Positions 1 to 8,851 of a DNA stretch of 32,820 bases are shown piece after piece. The notes under the pieces were generated by a model. That model was not told where the DNA came from, made no database searches, and worked only from the letters and a program-made list of their open reading frames with translations. Within the stretch, counting starts at the first letter, position 1, and the number at the start of each line of letters is the position of its first letter. The position numbers and the translations under genes are program-made. The DNA is taken from contig SVOA01000019.1 of assembly GCA_015066635.1 (NCBI GenBank), positions 1 to 32,820 on the forward strand. The letters run 5' to 3'. This stretch comes from Oscillospiraceae bacterium. Lineage in GTDB: Bacteria; Bacillota; Clostridia; Oscillospirales; Acutalibacteraceae.

Positions 1-1380
1 ATGGCAGACAATAAAAGACATTATGAAGATTTTGAGGTTCCTGTGCCTTCCAAAGGCACGGGTGCAACTATAAATAAAAAAGGCGGCACCAAGACCAAAA
101 AGAGCTTTGCACAGAAGTGGAGAGCGCTTAAAAAATGGCAGAAGGGTCTTATTATAGCGGTGCTTGTTCTTGTGCTTTTACTTGCCGCGGCGTTTATTGC
201 GGTTTTCGGTATTTACAGCGGCTTTAAAACCGACATCGACCAGGACGAGCTGGGAGTTTCAGATGACATCTTAAAGAAATACGGCAACACCGATATTTTC
301 AATGTCGCAATTTTCGGCGTTGACACAAGAAACGAGGACTCCTTCAAGGGACTGAGCGATACTATTATGATAGTCAGTCTTGACGCAAAGAACGGCTCGG
401 TAAAAATTGTGTCGATACTCAGGGACAGTTATGTTGCCATAGACGGCCACGGCAAGCAGAAAATAACGCACGCCTATTCTTACGGCGGAGCGCCGCTTGC
501 GATTAAGACCATAAATAAGAATTTCAATATGAACATTACCGATTATGCCACTATCAATATGTTCAAGCTTTCGGATGCGATAAATACACTCGGCGGAATT
601 GACATAGAGATTACGGAATCGGAGCGCGACCAGATAAATCAGGAGGCACTCTACGGCGACGAAAAGGCGCAGAGAGGCGCGGCGCTTGTAAACGATTACG
701 GTCAGGTACACCTTGACGGCGATCAGGCGGTTATCTTCTGCAGACTGCGTCATCAGGACAATGACGAGGCGCGTTCCAACCGTCAGAAGATGGTTATAAA
801 CGCACTTCTCAAACAGGCGAGAAAGGTCAGCCCGACCAAGTACGCAGAGGTTGTACGGACAATGATGTCGCTGTGCGAGACCTCGGTTTCCTTCAGTGAA
901 ATAATGAAATTTGTTCCGCTGATTAACGCAGATATTTCAATAGAGGCGATTACCGTTCCCGGAGAGCCCGAAAACGCGATAGGCGGTATTTACGAGGGAT
1001 ATTGGGTATGGAGATATGACCTTGAGAGCGCTGCCGAGAGAATTCATATGTTCATCTACGGCGAGCCCGCAAATTCCGAAACGGGCTATAACTCCTCAAA
1101 GGATGCGGACATTACTACCACAAAGAAAGCTGCAGGCGATACAGGCAGCACTACAAAAAAGAATAATTCAAATGTAATTACAATAGTCGGCGAAACAACC
1201 ACAAAGGGCAAAAAGGCGGAATCAAATCAAAGTCCGACTACCGAGCCGCAGACTCAGGAAACTACCACGGCGGCGCCGCCGCCCGAAACCACTGCGGCAC
1301 CCGAGACCACGGCGCAGGCACAGGAGCCTCCCACCTCGGCACCGGAACCCGAAACCAAAGCTGACAGCGATGCGGCTTAA
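1..1380 (+). CDS. LytR-CpsA-Psr (LCP) family protein
   Basis: Probable phosphotransferase that attaches undecaprenyl-linked wall polysaccharide or teichoic acid to peptidoglycan, acting outside the membrane. Seen: a basic cytoplasmic N-terminus of about 48 residues, one membrane segment at about 49-71, then an LCP domain with FGVDTR (105-110), DTIMIVSLD, SILRDSYV, GGIDIEIT and a late RLRHQDNDEARSNRQ stretch. These hold the Asp and Arg residues that bind the lipid pyrophosphate in this family. From about residue 358 to the end the protein is a low-complexity Thr/Pro/Glu/Ala tail, probably a disordered wall-spanning region. The window opens exactly on its ATG, so its ribosome site and promoter are outside the view and a longer start cannot be excluded. 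It is followed 31 bases later by the dTDP-rhamnose genes, which suggests it attaches a rhamnose-containing glycan. Confidence 0.9.
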   Translation: MADNKRHYEDFEVPVPSKGTGATINKKGGTKTKKSFAQKWRALKKWQKGLIIAVLVLVLLLAAAFIAVFGIYSGFKTDIDQDELGVSDDILKKYGNTDIFNVAIFGVDTRNEDSFKGLSDTIMIVSLDAKNGSVKIVSILRDSYVAIDGHGKQKITHAYSYGGAPLAIKTINKNFNMNITDYATINMFKLSDAINTLGGIDIEITESERDQINQEALYGDEKAQRGAALVNDYGQVHLDGDQAVIFCRLRHQDNDEARSNRQKMVINALLKQARKVSPTKYAEVVRTMMSLCETSVSFSEIMKFVPLINADISIEAITVPGEPENAIGGIYEGYWVWRYDLESAAERIHMFIYGEPANSETGYNSSKDADITTTKKAAGDTGSTTKKNNSNVITIVGETTTKGKKAESNQSPTTEPQTQETTTAAPPPETTAAPETTAQAQEPPTSAPEPETKADSDAA

Positions 1381-1411
1381 TATAAAGTTTATATAAAAGG
1401 AGGATGTTATT

Positions 1412-2287
1412 ATGAAAGGCATTATTCTTGCAGGAGGAGCAGGCACAAGACTTTATCCGTCAACACTTGCGGTTTCAAAGCAGATTTTGACAGTATATGA
1501 CAAACCGATGATTTATTATCCCATGTCAACTCTTATGCTTGCCAAAATCAAGGATGTTCTTATCATTTCAACACCCAGAGATATTCCTACATACAAGGAG
1601 CTTTTCGGCGACGGCTCACAGCTCGGTATGAATATTCAGTATGCAATTCAGGACAAGCCGAGAGGACTTGCCGACGCATTTATTATCGGCGAGGAATTTA
1701 TCGGCGACGACAGCGTATGCCTTGTTCTCGGCGACAACATTTTCTACGGCTACGGTTTCTCGGAAAGACTTGCAAAGGCGAGCAGCAGAACATCGGGAGC
1801 CACTATTTTCGGTTATCACGTCAGCAACCCCACAGCCTTCGGCGTTGTTGAGTACGACAAGGACTGGAACGTTCTCTCAATAGAGGAGAAGCCCGAGCAT
1901 CCGAAGTCAAACTATGCTGTTCCCGGACTTTACTTCTATGACAATGACGTTATTGAAATTGCAAAGAACGTAAAGCCCTCGGCAAGAGGCGAAATCGAAA
2001 TCACTTCTATAAACAACGAATATCTGAGGAGAGGTACTCTGAAGGTTGAGCTTTTCGGCAGAGGTATGGCATGGCTTGATACTGGCACACACAGAGCAAT
2101 GCTTGACGCCGCTAACTTCATTGAGGCAGTTCAGACCAGACAGGGACTTTACGTTGCCTGCCTTGAGGAAATCGCTTACAATAACGGCTTTATAAATAAG
2201 GAGCAGTTACTTGTTCAGGCTGACAGACTTCACACCACCGAGTACGGACAGTATCTCTATAAAATTGCAGGTAAGGAACAGGACTAA
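1412..2287 (+). CDS. rfbA: Glucose-1-phosphate thymidylyltransferase
   Basis: First step of dTDP-L-rhamnose synthesis: glucose-1-phosphate plus dTTP gives dTDP-glucose and pyrophosphate, in the cytoplasm. Seen: the N-terminal nucleotidyltransferase signature [11 protein letters not shown] (residues 8-18) followed by the conserved Lys and YDKPMIYYP, then VLGDNIFYG, which holds the metal-binding Asp, and [20 protein letters not shown]. At 291 residues it has the full length of the family. The start is supported by an AAAGGAGG site about 8 bases upstream. It is the first of four rhamnose genes in the order A, D, B, C; rfbD follows after 24 bases. The equivalent name is rmlA. Identification is firm. 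Confidence 0.96.
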   Translation: MKGIILAGGAGTRLYPSTLAVSKQILTVYDKPMIYYPMSTLMLAKIKDVLIISTPRDIPTYKELFGDGSQLGMNIQYAIQDKPRGLADAFIIGEEFIGDDSVCLVLGDNIFYGYGFSERLAKASSRTSGATIFGYHVSNPTAFGVVEYDKDWNVLSIEEKPEHPKSNYAVPGLYFYDNDVIEIAKNVKPSARGEIEITSINNEYLRRGTLKVELFGRGMAWLDTGTHRAMLDAANFIEAVQTRQGLYVACLEEIAYNNGFINKEQLLVQADRLHTTEYGQYLYKIAGKEQD

Positions 2288-2311
2288 TACTTCCCCGGGA
2301 GGTTTAAACAT

Positions 2312-3220
2312 ATGAAAATACTCATAACCGGCTCAAACGGTCAGTTAGGTAATGAGCTCAACACCATGCTCAGAACGGGCGAAGCAGGTATCGGTAAAAT
2401 CAGCGATGCCTACAAGGGCTGTGAAATTACGGCTGTTGATGTTGATGTGCTTGACATTACCGACTGCAGTGCGGTTGACGCTTTTGCGGCGAAGGAAAGA
2501 CCCGATATTATCATCAACTGTGCGGCGATGACCAATGTTGACGGCTGCGAAACAAATTTTGAAGCGGCAATGAAGGTTAATGCCATAGGTCCCCGAAATC
2601 TTGCCATGGCTGCCGAGAAGTACGGCGCAAAATTCGTACACGTTTCGACAGACTATGTTTTCAAGGGCGACGGCAATACTCCGAGATGCGAGTGGGACAG
2701 CACCGAACCGAACACGGTTTACGGCAAAAGCAAGCTGCTCGGCGAGGAGTATGTCAAGGAGCAGTGCAGCAGATACTTTATACTGCGCACGGCATGGCTT
2801 TACGGGCTCATAGGCAAGAACTTTGTCAAGACAATGAGAAGGCTCGGCAATATGAACGAGGTTACAACAGTTGTTGACGACCAGAGGGGCAACCCGACCA
2901 ACGCCAATGACCTCGCATATCATATTCTCAAGCTTGCGCTTACCGAGGAGTACGGTATTTATCACTGCACAGGCGAGGGAGAGTGCAGCTGGGCAGATTT
3001 TGCAAAGCGTATCATGGAGCTTTCGGGCTGCAGCGGCACGGTTGCAAAATGCACGACCGAGGAGTATTCCCGTAAGTATCCGACGGCAGCACCAAGACCG
3101 TTATATTCATCTCTGAGAAATCTTATGCTCGAATGTACTGTCGGCAATGAGATGAGAGACTGGGAAACGGCTCTTGAAGAATATATAATTAAATTAAATG
3201 AAATGGAGAAAAATCAATGA
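2312..3220 (+). CDS. rfbD: dTDP-4-dehydrorhamnose reductase
   Basis: Last step of the dTDP-L-rhamnose pathway: NAD(P)H-dependent reduction of dTDP-4-dehydro-L-rhamnose. Seen: the N-terminal Rossmann motif ILITGSNGQLGNEL, the INCAAMTNVDGCE segment, STDYVFKGD, and the short-chain dehydrogenase YxxxK pair in NTVYGKSKLLGEE. The length of 302 residues is typical. A GGGAGG site sits about 8 bases before the ATG. Its stop overlaps the rfbB start by four bases (ATGA), implying translational coupling. The equivalent name is rmlD. Confidence 0.95.
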   Translation: MKILITGSNGQLGNELNTMLRTGEAGIGKISDAYKGCEITAVDVDVLDITDCSAVDAFAAKERPDIIINCAAMTNVDGCETNFEAAMKVNAIGPRNLAMAAEKYGAKFVHVSTDYVFKGDGNTPRCEWDSTEPNTVYGKSKLLGEEYVKEQCSRYFILRTAWLYGLIGKNFVKTMRRLGNMNEVTTVVDDQRGNPTNANDLAYHILKLALTEEYGIYHCTGEGECSWADFAKRIMELSGCSGTVAKCTTEEYSRKYPTAAPRPLYSSLRNLMLECTVGNEMRDWETALEEYIIKLNEMEKNQ

Positions 3221-4275
3221 AAACTTATCTTGTAACAGGCGGTGCCGGATTTATAGGTTCAAACTTCGTTATCTATATGCTTAACAAGTATGATGACGTT
3301 AAGATTATCAATGTTGACAAGCTTACCTATGCGGGTAACCTTGAGAACCTCAAGAGCGTTGAGAATAATCCCCGTTACAGCTTTGTTCAGGCGGACATCT
3401 GCGACAGAGAAGCCATCTCAAAAATTTTTAAGGAAAATGATGTTGACTATGTAGTTAACTTTGCGGCGGAGAGCCACGTTGACAGAAGCATTACCAACCC
3501 CGAAATCTTTGTTGAAACAAACGTGCTCGGTACGGTAAATATGCTTCAGTGCGCAAAGGTTGCATGGCAGACAGGCGACGACGAATATAAGGAAGGCGTT
3601 AAATACCTTCAGGTTTCGACCGACGAGGTTTACGGAACTCTCGGCGCAGAGGGTTACTTTATGGAGACTACTCCTCTTGATCCTCACAGCCCCTATTCAT
3701 CAAGTAAGGCATCTGCGGACTTGTTCGTAAAGGCCTTCCATGATACATATAAGTTCCCCATCAACATCACACGCTGCTCAAATAACTACGGACCTTATCA
3801 GTTCCCCGAGAAGCTTATTCCTCTTATTATGAACAACACCCTTGCTCACAAGGACCTTCCCGTTTACGGCGACGGTATGCAGGTAAGAGACTGGCTTTAT
3901 GTTGAGGACCACTGCAAGGCAATCGACATGGTTATCAGAGACGGTGTTGACGGCGAAGTTTACAATGTAGGCGGACACAACGAGAGACCCAATATCTTTA
4001 TCGTTAAGACCATTATCGACTACATCAAGAATAATGTTGACCCCGAGGTAGGCGAGCATATGATTAAGTATGTTACCGACCGTAAAGGTCATGACCGCCG
4101 TTACGGTATCGACCCGACAAAGATTAAGGAAGCTCTCGGCTGGTATCCCGAAACTGCTTTTGAGGTCGGTATCAAAAAGACTCTCAAGTGGTATCTTGAC
4201 AATATGGACTGGGTTAAAAACGTTACCAGCGGCGCATATCAGGAATACTACAAGAAGATGTACGACAACAAATAA
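3217..4275 (+). CDS. rfbB: dTDP-glucose 4,6-dehydratase
   Basis: Second step of dTDP-L-rhamnose synthesis: NAD-dependent conversion of dTDP-glucose to dTDP-4-keto-6-deoxyglucose. Seen: the NAD-binding motif TGGAGFIGSNF at residues 7-17, NVDKLTYAGNLENL, the FAAESHVDRSI segment, the STDEVYG catalytic segment, the YSSSKASAD Tyr/Lys pair, and RCSNNYGPYQFPEKLIPL, all hallmarks of RmlB. The length of 352 residues is normal. It is coupled to rfbD through an ATGA overlap. A long hairpin (4293-4325) separates it from rfbC, so rfbC may be expressed at a different level. Confidence 0.96.
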   Translation: MKTYLVTGGAGFIGSNFVIYMLNKYDDVKIINVDKLTYAGNLENLKSVENNPRYSFVQADICDREAISKIFKENDVDYVVNFAAESHVDRSITNPEIFVETNVLGTVNMLQCAKVAWQTGDDEYKEGVKYLQVSTDEVYGTLGAEGYFMETTPLDPHSPYSSSKASADLFVKAFHDTYKFPINITRCSNNYGPYQFPEKLIPLIMNNTLAHKDLPVYGDGMQVRDWLYVEDHCKAIDMVIRDGVDGEVYNVGGHNERPNIFIVKTIIDYIKNNVDPEVGEHMIKYVTDRKGHDRRYGIDPTKIKEALGWYPETAFEVGIKKTLKWYLDNMDWVKNVTSGAYQEYYKKMYDNK

Positions 4276-4292
4276 TTAAAGAATTACTTAAT

Positions 4293-4325
4293 ACTCAAGT
4301 TGCTTTTTATAAAAGCAGCTTGAGT
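4293..4325 (+). terminator. Intercistronic hairpin between rfbB and rfbC
   Basis: A 15-bp stem (4293-4307 with 4311-4325, one G-U pair) around a 3-base loop is followed only by AGTTTT. The stem is strong but the U-tract is short, so this is more likely a partial terminator or mRNA-processing/stability hairpin inside the rfb operon than a full stop. The arms carry T-runs next to the loop. Confidence 0.6.
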
Positions 4326-4348
4326 AGTTTTAAAGGACAGTGAAAATA

Positions 4349-4912
4349 ATGGGTAAGTTCAATTTCATTAAAACTCCTATAAAGGACGTCTATGTTATCG
4401 AGCCGACGGTTTTCGGCGACAACAGGGGCTATTTTATGGAGACGTATCAGTATGAGCAGTTCAAGGAAGCGGGACTTGATATGGTCTTTGTTCAGGATAA
4501 TCAGTCCAAGTCCAAAAAGGGCGTGCTCAGAGGTTTGCATTTCCAGACTCAGAATTCACAGGGCAAGCTTGTCCGTGTGGTAAGCGGCGAGGTTTTTGAC
4601 GTTGCAGTTGACCTGCGTAAAGGCAGCGAAACCTACGGCAAATGGTTCGGCGTAGTGCTCAGCGCAGAGAATAAAAAGCAGTTTTATATTCCCGAGGGCT
4701 TTGCCCACGGCTTCCTCGTTCTTTCCGACGAGGCGGAATTCGTATATAAATGCACCCGCTACTATGACCCCGCACATGAGGCAGGTCTTATGTGGAACGA
4801 CCCTGACATCGGCATTGAGTGGCCGATTTCAGACGGTATGGAGATACTTCTGTCCGAAAAGGACAAGGTCCACCAGTCATTTAAAGAATTCTCGGAGAAA
4901 AACGTATTTTAA
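4349..4912 (+). CDS. rfbC: dTDP-4-dehydrorhamnose 3,5-epimerase
   Basis: Third step of dTDP-L-rhamnose synthesis, inverting C3 and C5 of the 4-keto sugar. Seen: a cupin-type RmlC protein of 187 residues with VFGDNRGYFMETY, FVQDNQSKSKKGVLRGLHFQ (holding the catalytic His), GEVFDVAVDLRKGSETYGKW and PEGFAHGFLVLS. The frame is open from a GTG at 4340, but the AAAGGA site at 4332-4337 is only two bases from that GTG and 11 from the ATG at 4349, so the ATG is chosen. With rfbA, D and B it completes the rhamnose pathway. The equivalent name is rmlC. Confidence 0.95.
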   Translation: MGKFNFIKTPIKDVYVIEPTVFGDNRGYFMETYQYEQFKEAGLDMVFVQDNQSKSKKGVLRGLHFQTQNSQGKLVRVVSGEVFDVAVDLRKGSETYGKWFGVVLSAENKKQFYIPEGFAHGFLVLSDEAEFVYKCTRYYDPAHEAGLMWNDPDIGIEWPISDGMEILLSEKDKVHQSFKEFSEKNVF

Positions 4913-4914
4913 CT

Positions 4915-5622
4915 ATGACTGTTTCTGTTGCCCTTGCGGCTTATAACGGCGAAAAGTATATTGCGGAGCAATTAAACTCCGTATTAAAGCAGCTGTCTTT
5001 GCAGGATGAGGTTGTCATTTCGGTTGACCCGTCTAAAGACGCTACAAAGCAGATTTGTCTTGATAAGGCGGCGCACGACAGCCGCATAAAAGTTCTTGAC
5101 GGCAAAGGTCAGGGGCTTATTAAGAATTTTGAAAACGCTGTAAAAAGCTGCACGGGCGATATTATTATGCTCTGCGACCAGGATGATATCTGGCTTGACG
5201 GCAAGACCGACAGGGTTAAAGAGGAATTTCAAAACAGCGATATTCTTCTCTGTATGCATAACGCAAGAGTGGTTGACGGCGACCTCAATACCGAAAATGA
5301 GTCTTTCTTTTCCGTCAGAGGCACGGGCACGGGTATAGTTAAAAACATTATCAAAAATACTTATATGGGTTGCTGTATGGCGTTCAGAAACGAAGCTAAA
5401 AAATATATCCTTCCGTTTCCCGATAATCTGCCCATGCATGACCAGTGGATAGGGCTTGTCTGTGAAAAGAGAGGGAAGGTTTCCCTTATAGATGAGCCTT
5501 TAATTCTTTACAGAAGGCACAGCGACAATGCGTCCTCAGACACTCACGCGGGTTTTGTTCAGATGTTAAAATGGCGCATAAATATTGTTTCGGCGCTTTT
5601 TAAAAACGGCAGGGGAGAGTAA
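4915..5622 (+). CDS. Family 2 glycosyltransferase (rhamnosyltransferase-like)
   Basis: Predicted inverting GT-A glycosyltransferase that adds a sugar, plausibly rhamnose given the upstream pathway, to a growing cell-surface glycan on the cytoplasmic membrane face. Seen: the N-terminal SVALAAYNGEKYIAEQLNS typical of GT2, the CDQDDIWLDGK acidic metal/nucleotide motif at about residues 86-96, and a C-terminal LPMHDQWIGLVCEKRGK segment common in rhamnosyltransferase-like GT2 proteins. Its 235 residues are short but complete for the catalytic domain. It begins two bases after the rfbC stop without a clear ribosome site, so translation is probably coupled to rfbC. The acceptor and donor cannot be read from the sequence. 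Confidence 0.85.
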   Translation: MTVSVALAAYNGEKYIAEQLNSVLKQLSLQDEVVISVDPSKDATKQICLDKAAHDSRIKVLDGKGQGLIKNFENAVKSCTGDIIMLCDQDDIWLDGKTDRVKEEFQNSDILLCMHNARVVDGDLNTENESFFSVRGTGTGIVKNIIKNTYMGCCMAFRNEAKKYILPFPDNLPMHDQWIGLVCEKRGKVSLIDEPLILYRRHSDNASSDTHAGFVQMLKWRINIVSALFKNGRGE

Positions 5623-5623
5623 T

Positions 5624-6397
5624 ATGACAAACAGATTTTATGCCGTTACGGTAATCTGCAACAGAGATATTTATGACAGCGCAAGCTATAACTCACTGAA
5701 AAAATCCGACGGCGTCCGCATAATTGTCTGCGATAACAGTACCGAAAAAAATGACAACGGCAAATGTGCGGATTCCCGTGTTTCGTATATTCCCATGGGC
5801 AAAAACGCCGGACTTGCGGCGGCTTACAACAGGGCGCTCGATTCTTTGAATACGGATGACGGATATATCTGTCTGTTTGATGACGATACGGAGATTCCCG
5901 ATAACTATTTTACCGAAATCGACCGTCTTGCCGTTGAAACGGATGCAGACGTCATACTTCCCGTAGTCAAAGACGAAACAGGCATTATGTCCCCCTGCAG
6001 AATAAACGGCGTACTTACCTCAAGAATTTCGTCGCCCGACGAAATAAACGGGAGGAATATTTCGGGTATCAACAGCGGTATGGCAGTAAAGGCGGCTGTT
6101 TTTAAAAACTACCGTTACGACACGGAATACTTCCTTGACTTTATTGACCATGCGTTTATAAGGGATATGAAAAACGCGGGTAAAAAAATCTGCGTATGCG
6201 ATTCTGTCTGTTTACGGCAGAGCTTTTCGGCAAATGACAGGAATATCGAAAGAGCAAAAAGGAGATATGAAATTTTCAGAAAAGACTATCTCAGATTCTG
6301 CTCGCAGTCGGGCAGTAAAGCCGACGTTATAAAAGGAAAGCTATATCTTCTTAAACGAAGCTTTAATATAAACGTTTTATACAGACTTAAAAAATGA
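5624..6397 (+). CDS. Family 2 glycosyltransferase
   Basis: Predicted GT-A fold transferase for surface glycan assembly. Seen: a degenerate N-terminus (FYAVTVICNRDIYDS, then IIVCDNSTEKND), the asparagine-rich GKNAGLAAAYNRALD, which matches the NxGxaxAxNxG segment of rhamnosyltransferases, and the acidic LFDDDTEIPDNYF motif near residue 85. The start at 5624 lies one base after the previous stop and has GGGGAGA just upstream; a frame start at 5585 inside the previous gene has no such support. Length is 257 residues. It is the second of three consecutive GT2 genes, probably each making a different linkage. Confidence 0.82.
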   Translation: MTNRFYAVTVICNRDIYDSASYNSLKKSDGVRIIVCDNSTEKNDNGKCADSRVSYIPMGKNAGLAAAYNRALDSLNTDDGYICLFDDDTEIPDNYFTEIDRLAVETDADVILPVVKDETGIMSPCRINGVLTSRISSPDEINGRNISGINSGMAVKAAVFKNYRYDTEYFLDFIDHAFIRDMKNAGKKICVCDSVCLRQSFSANDRNIERAKRRYEIFRKDYLRFCSQSGSKADVIKGKLYLLKRSFNINVLYRLKK

Positions 6398-6407
6398 GGT
6401 GCGGATA

Positions 6408-7172
6408 ATGGCAAAGCTCTCAATAGCTGTTGTTACTTATAACAGCGCGGATGAAATCTGCGCCTGCTTAAAGAGTATAATTGACAGCACATCCAAAATT
6501 GAATATACGCTTACCGTCATTGACAACGCATCTTCGGATAATACGGTTGAGGTTGTCAGGGCGTGCTTCCCGACGGTCAATATAATTGAAACGCAGGAAA
6601 ACAGGGGCTTCGGTTACGCTCATAACAGAATGCTCGGCTCCGACAGCGAATACCATGCTGTGGTAAACCCCGACATTACCGTCTGCGGCGAAGTAATGGC
6701 GGAGCTTGCGGACTTTCTCGACAGAAACCCGCAGGCGGCGGCGGTAACGCCGAGAGTTTTTAATCCCGACGGCACCGAGCAGTTCCTGCCCAAGAGAAAG
6801 CCGACGGCAAAGTATATGCTTCTCGGCAGACTCTCAAGGTATTTCAAGCCTCTTGCGCCCGTCCGTGATGAATACACAAGAAAAAATGAAAACTTCTCGG
6901 AACCTGCCGAGATAGAATTCTGTACGGGCTGTTTTATGTTTATGAGGACAGAATACTTCCGTCAGGCGGGCGGCTTTGACGAGAGCTTCTTTATGTATAT
7001 GGAGGACGCCGACCTGTCCGACAGATTAAGGGACTTCGGCAAAATATATTTTTATCCGGGCTGTTCCGTAACTCACAACTGGGGCGGAGGAAGTTCCGAA
7101 AGTCTTAAACTGCTGAAATATCATTTCAGGTCAATGTTTAAGTACTTTAAGAAGCAAAAAGGCAAAAGATAA
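6408..7172 (+). CDS. Family 2 glycosyltransferase (WbbL/rhamnosyltransferase-like)
   Basis: Predicted inverting glycosyltransferase of 254 residues. Seen: LSIAVVTYNSADEICACL at the N-terminus, VIDNASSDNT, ENRGFGYAHNRML, a VVNPDI nucleotide-sugar motif near residue 85, FCTGCFMFMRTEYF and FFMYMEDADLSDRLR near residue 195. These are the classical motifs of WbbL-type rhamnosyltransferases. A GTG at 6399 is in frame, but GAGGTG at 6397-6402 is placed correctly only for the ATG at 6408. It is the last gene of the polysaccharide block; the next gene has different base composition. Confidence 0.86.
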   Translation: MAKLSIAVVTYNSADEICACLKSIIDSTSKIEYTLTVIDNASSDNTVEVVRACFPTVNIIETQENRGFGYAHNRMLGSDSEYHAVVNPDITVCGEVMAELADFLDRNPQAAAVTPRVFNPDGTEQFLPKRKPTAKYMLLGRLSRYFKPLAPVRDEYTRKNENFSEPAEIEFCTGCFMFMRTEYFRQAGGFDESFFMYMEDADLSDRLRDFGKIYFYPGCSVTHNWGGGSSESLKLLKYHFRSMFKYFKKQKGKR

Positions 7173-7186
7173 ATAGAGGATATATC

Positions 7187-8737
7187 ATGGATAATGAGCA
7201 TTATAAAATTGAAAAAGGTAAAAGAGGAGAAGAAGCAGTTTTTTGTGAATTAAAGAACATTTTTGGAGAAAATGCTATATTCTTTAAAAATGTAATTGTT
7301 GCATCTCCAACGAAAGATGATATCAACCAATTTGAGTGCGATATTATTTGTGTATCTAAAAGAGGAGTTTTTGTATTTGAAGTAAAAAATTGGGAAGGTT
7401 ATATTGAAGCGGATATGCTCTCAAAAAAATGGGGAGTTAAGAAAAGTTACAATGGCAGTTTTGTACAATATGATAACCCTATTTTACAAAACAATATACA
7501 TAAGAGAGTTGTTAGTGAATTATTAAATGTTGATGTTGTCTCCATTGTTGTAATGAATAATATTGGGAACAAAGTTATTATTAAAAAGCATAGTGAAAAT
7601 GATGTTAATATTCCTGTCCTTTATACAACAGAACTAAAGAATTATTTTGATAGCCATTATAACAATATTATTTATAGTGAACAGCAAATTTATAATCTTT
7701 TTTCAACATTAAAAGACATGGAATTTAACAGTAAATTGTTAAAGGATAGTTTGTGGCAATTTAATAATCAAAAAGCATCTGCAACCGAAAGCGTTATAGA
7801 TACTGGCAATACATCAAAAACAGATAATGCTATACAGCATAATAAAATACCCATTATAAATAAAACTCAAACTGTTAATATAGATACACCTGTTTTAAAC
7901 AATAATTATAAATTACAATATGATTATTTAGACCAGAAAAAGACGAAAGGAAAAAGTGTAAAAAAACTTATTGCAGTTTTAAGCATTATAGTTTTGTTAA
8001 GCTTAATTATAACTTATCTATCAAAAGCATTGCCAATAAAAACCGCAAAAGGGGAACAGGAAACATCAGATATTGCTGAAATTGTAGTTCCGGAAACAGT
8101 AATGAATAGGTATAGGTATTCTGTAGAAGAACTACAGAATATGCCCGTTGTTTCGCATAATAACGGATACCTTGATTCTAAAATTAAACTTAAACAAAGC
8201 ATTGTTCATTATGTTCAGCAAGAGAGTTATGTTGAAAATCATGAAACAAAATATAAAGAAGCTAAAGTGTATATTACTCCAGTTGAATTTATCAATGGCG
8301 TAGAGGCAGAAAACTACTATTCATACCTTAATGCCAAATACAATTATTCTCATAATTTATCTAAAGCAGATCATGAATATTTTGCTGCAATAAGATTTTA
8401 TGTATGGTTTGTAAATGATGATATCACAAATATAGAGTTTAAACGTGAGGCAAGGGAAGAAAGCAATTATAGTTTTAATAAAATGCTTAAATTCTATCTT
8501 AATGACACATATTTTCAAAACCAATATTTGTCAAACGAAACAGGACAAATAAAGTATTTGAAAGGATTTTATTGTGAGGATATTGAAGAAAATGCTATTA
8601 GTAATTCTATGATTATTAGTGGTGTTCCTGTAGAATGTATTTATTTAGTCCCATTATCAAGTGATTTTGAGTATTCTATTTTGGTTAATCCGCAACCATA
8701 TATGGGAATAGAAAGAGCGGTATTAAGCCTAAACTAA
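7187..8737 (+). CDS. NERD-domain membrane protein
   Basis: Unrecognised beyond its first domain. Residues 1-150 form a NERD (nuclease-related) domain: KGKRGEEAVFCELK, then the QFECDIICVSKRGVFVFEVKNW core whose Asp and ExK residues match the catalytic layout of this restriction-endonuclease-like fold. A charged Asn-rich linker follows, with a single membrane segment at about 260-279 (KLIAVLSIIVLLSLIITYL). The C-terminal half of about 230 residues has no motif I know. The gene and its flanks are visibly AT-rich (AAT, ATA and TTA codons throughout) compared with the GC-balanced genes on both sides, which points to acquisition by transfer. It has an AGAGGA ribosome site and begins 14 bases after the last glycosyltransferase. 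A role in defence or DNA processing is only a guess. Confidence 0.75.
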   Translation: MDNEHYKIEKGKRGEEAVFCELKNIFGENAIFFKNVIVASPTKDDINQFECDIICVSKRGVFVFEVKNWEGYIEADMLSKKWGVKKSYNGSFVQYDNPILQNNIHKRVVSELLNVDVVSIVVMNNIGNKVIIKKHSENDVNIPVLYTTELKNYFDSHYNNIIYSEQQIYNLFSTLKDMEFNSKLLKDSLWQFNNQKASATESVIDTGNTSKTDNAIQHNKIPIINKTQTVNIDTPVLNNNYKLQYDYLDQKKTKGKSVKKLIAVLSIIVLLSLIITYLSKALPIKTAKGEQETSDIAEIVVPETVMNRYRYSVEELQNMPVVSHNNGYLDSKIKLKQSIVHYVQQESYVENHETKYKEAKVYITPVEFINGVEAENYYSYLNAKYNYSHNLSKADHEYFAAIRFYVWFVNDDITNIEFKREAREESNYSFNKMLKFYLNDTYFQNQYLSNETGQIKYLKGFYCEDIEENAISNSMIISGVPVECIYLVPLSSDFEYSILVNPQPYMGIERAVLSLN

Positions 8738-8791
8738 CCGCACTTTAACACATAAAAGCGTTAATTAGTTAAAATATTTTTTCTTAAAAGG

Positions 8792-8820
8792 TTGACAAAG
8801 CGTTGGCATAGGTGTAATAT
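8792..8820 (+). promoter_or_regulatory. Promoter of the aro operon leader
   Basis: A perfect TTGACA -35 at 8792-8797 is followed after 17 bases by TAATAT at 8815-8820 as the likely -10. Transcription would begin near 8827, about 25 bases before the leader peptide. No other promoter-like site was seen between the NERD gene and aroF. Confidence 0.7.
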
Positions 8821-8851
8821 ATACCCAACAATTCAAGGAGAGAAACGCATA

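Noticed and set aside
271-753. Long open frame on the minus strand inside the LCP gene (similar cases at 2345-2965, 13360-14043 and 20118-20852)
   Set aside because: Each lies wholly opposite a well-identified gene, has no ribosome site and no recognisable domain; they arise from the codon bias of the real gene.
7187-8737. NERD gene as a transposable element
   Set aside because: No transposase, terminal inverted repeats or target duplication seen at the borders; only composition suggests transfer.
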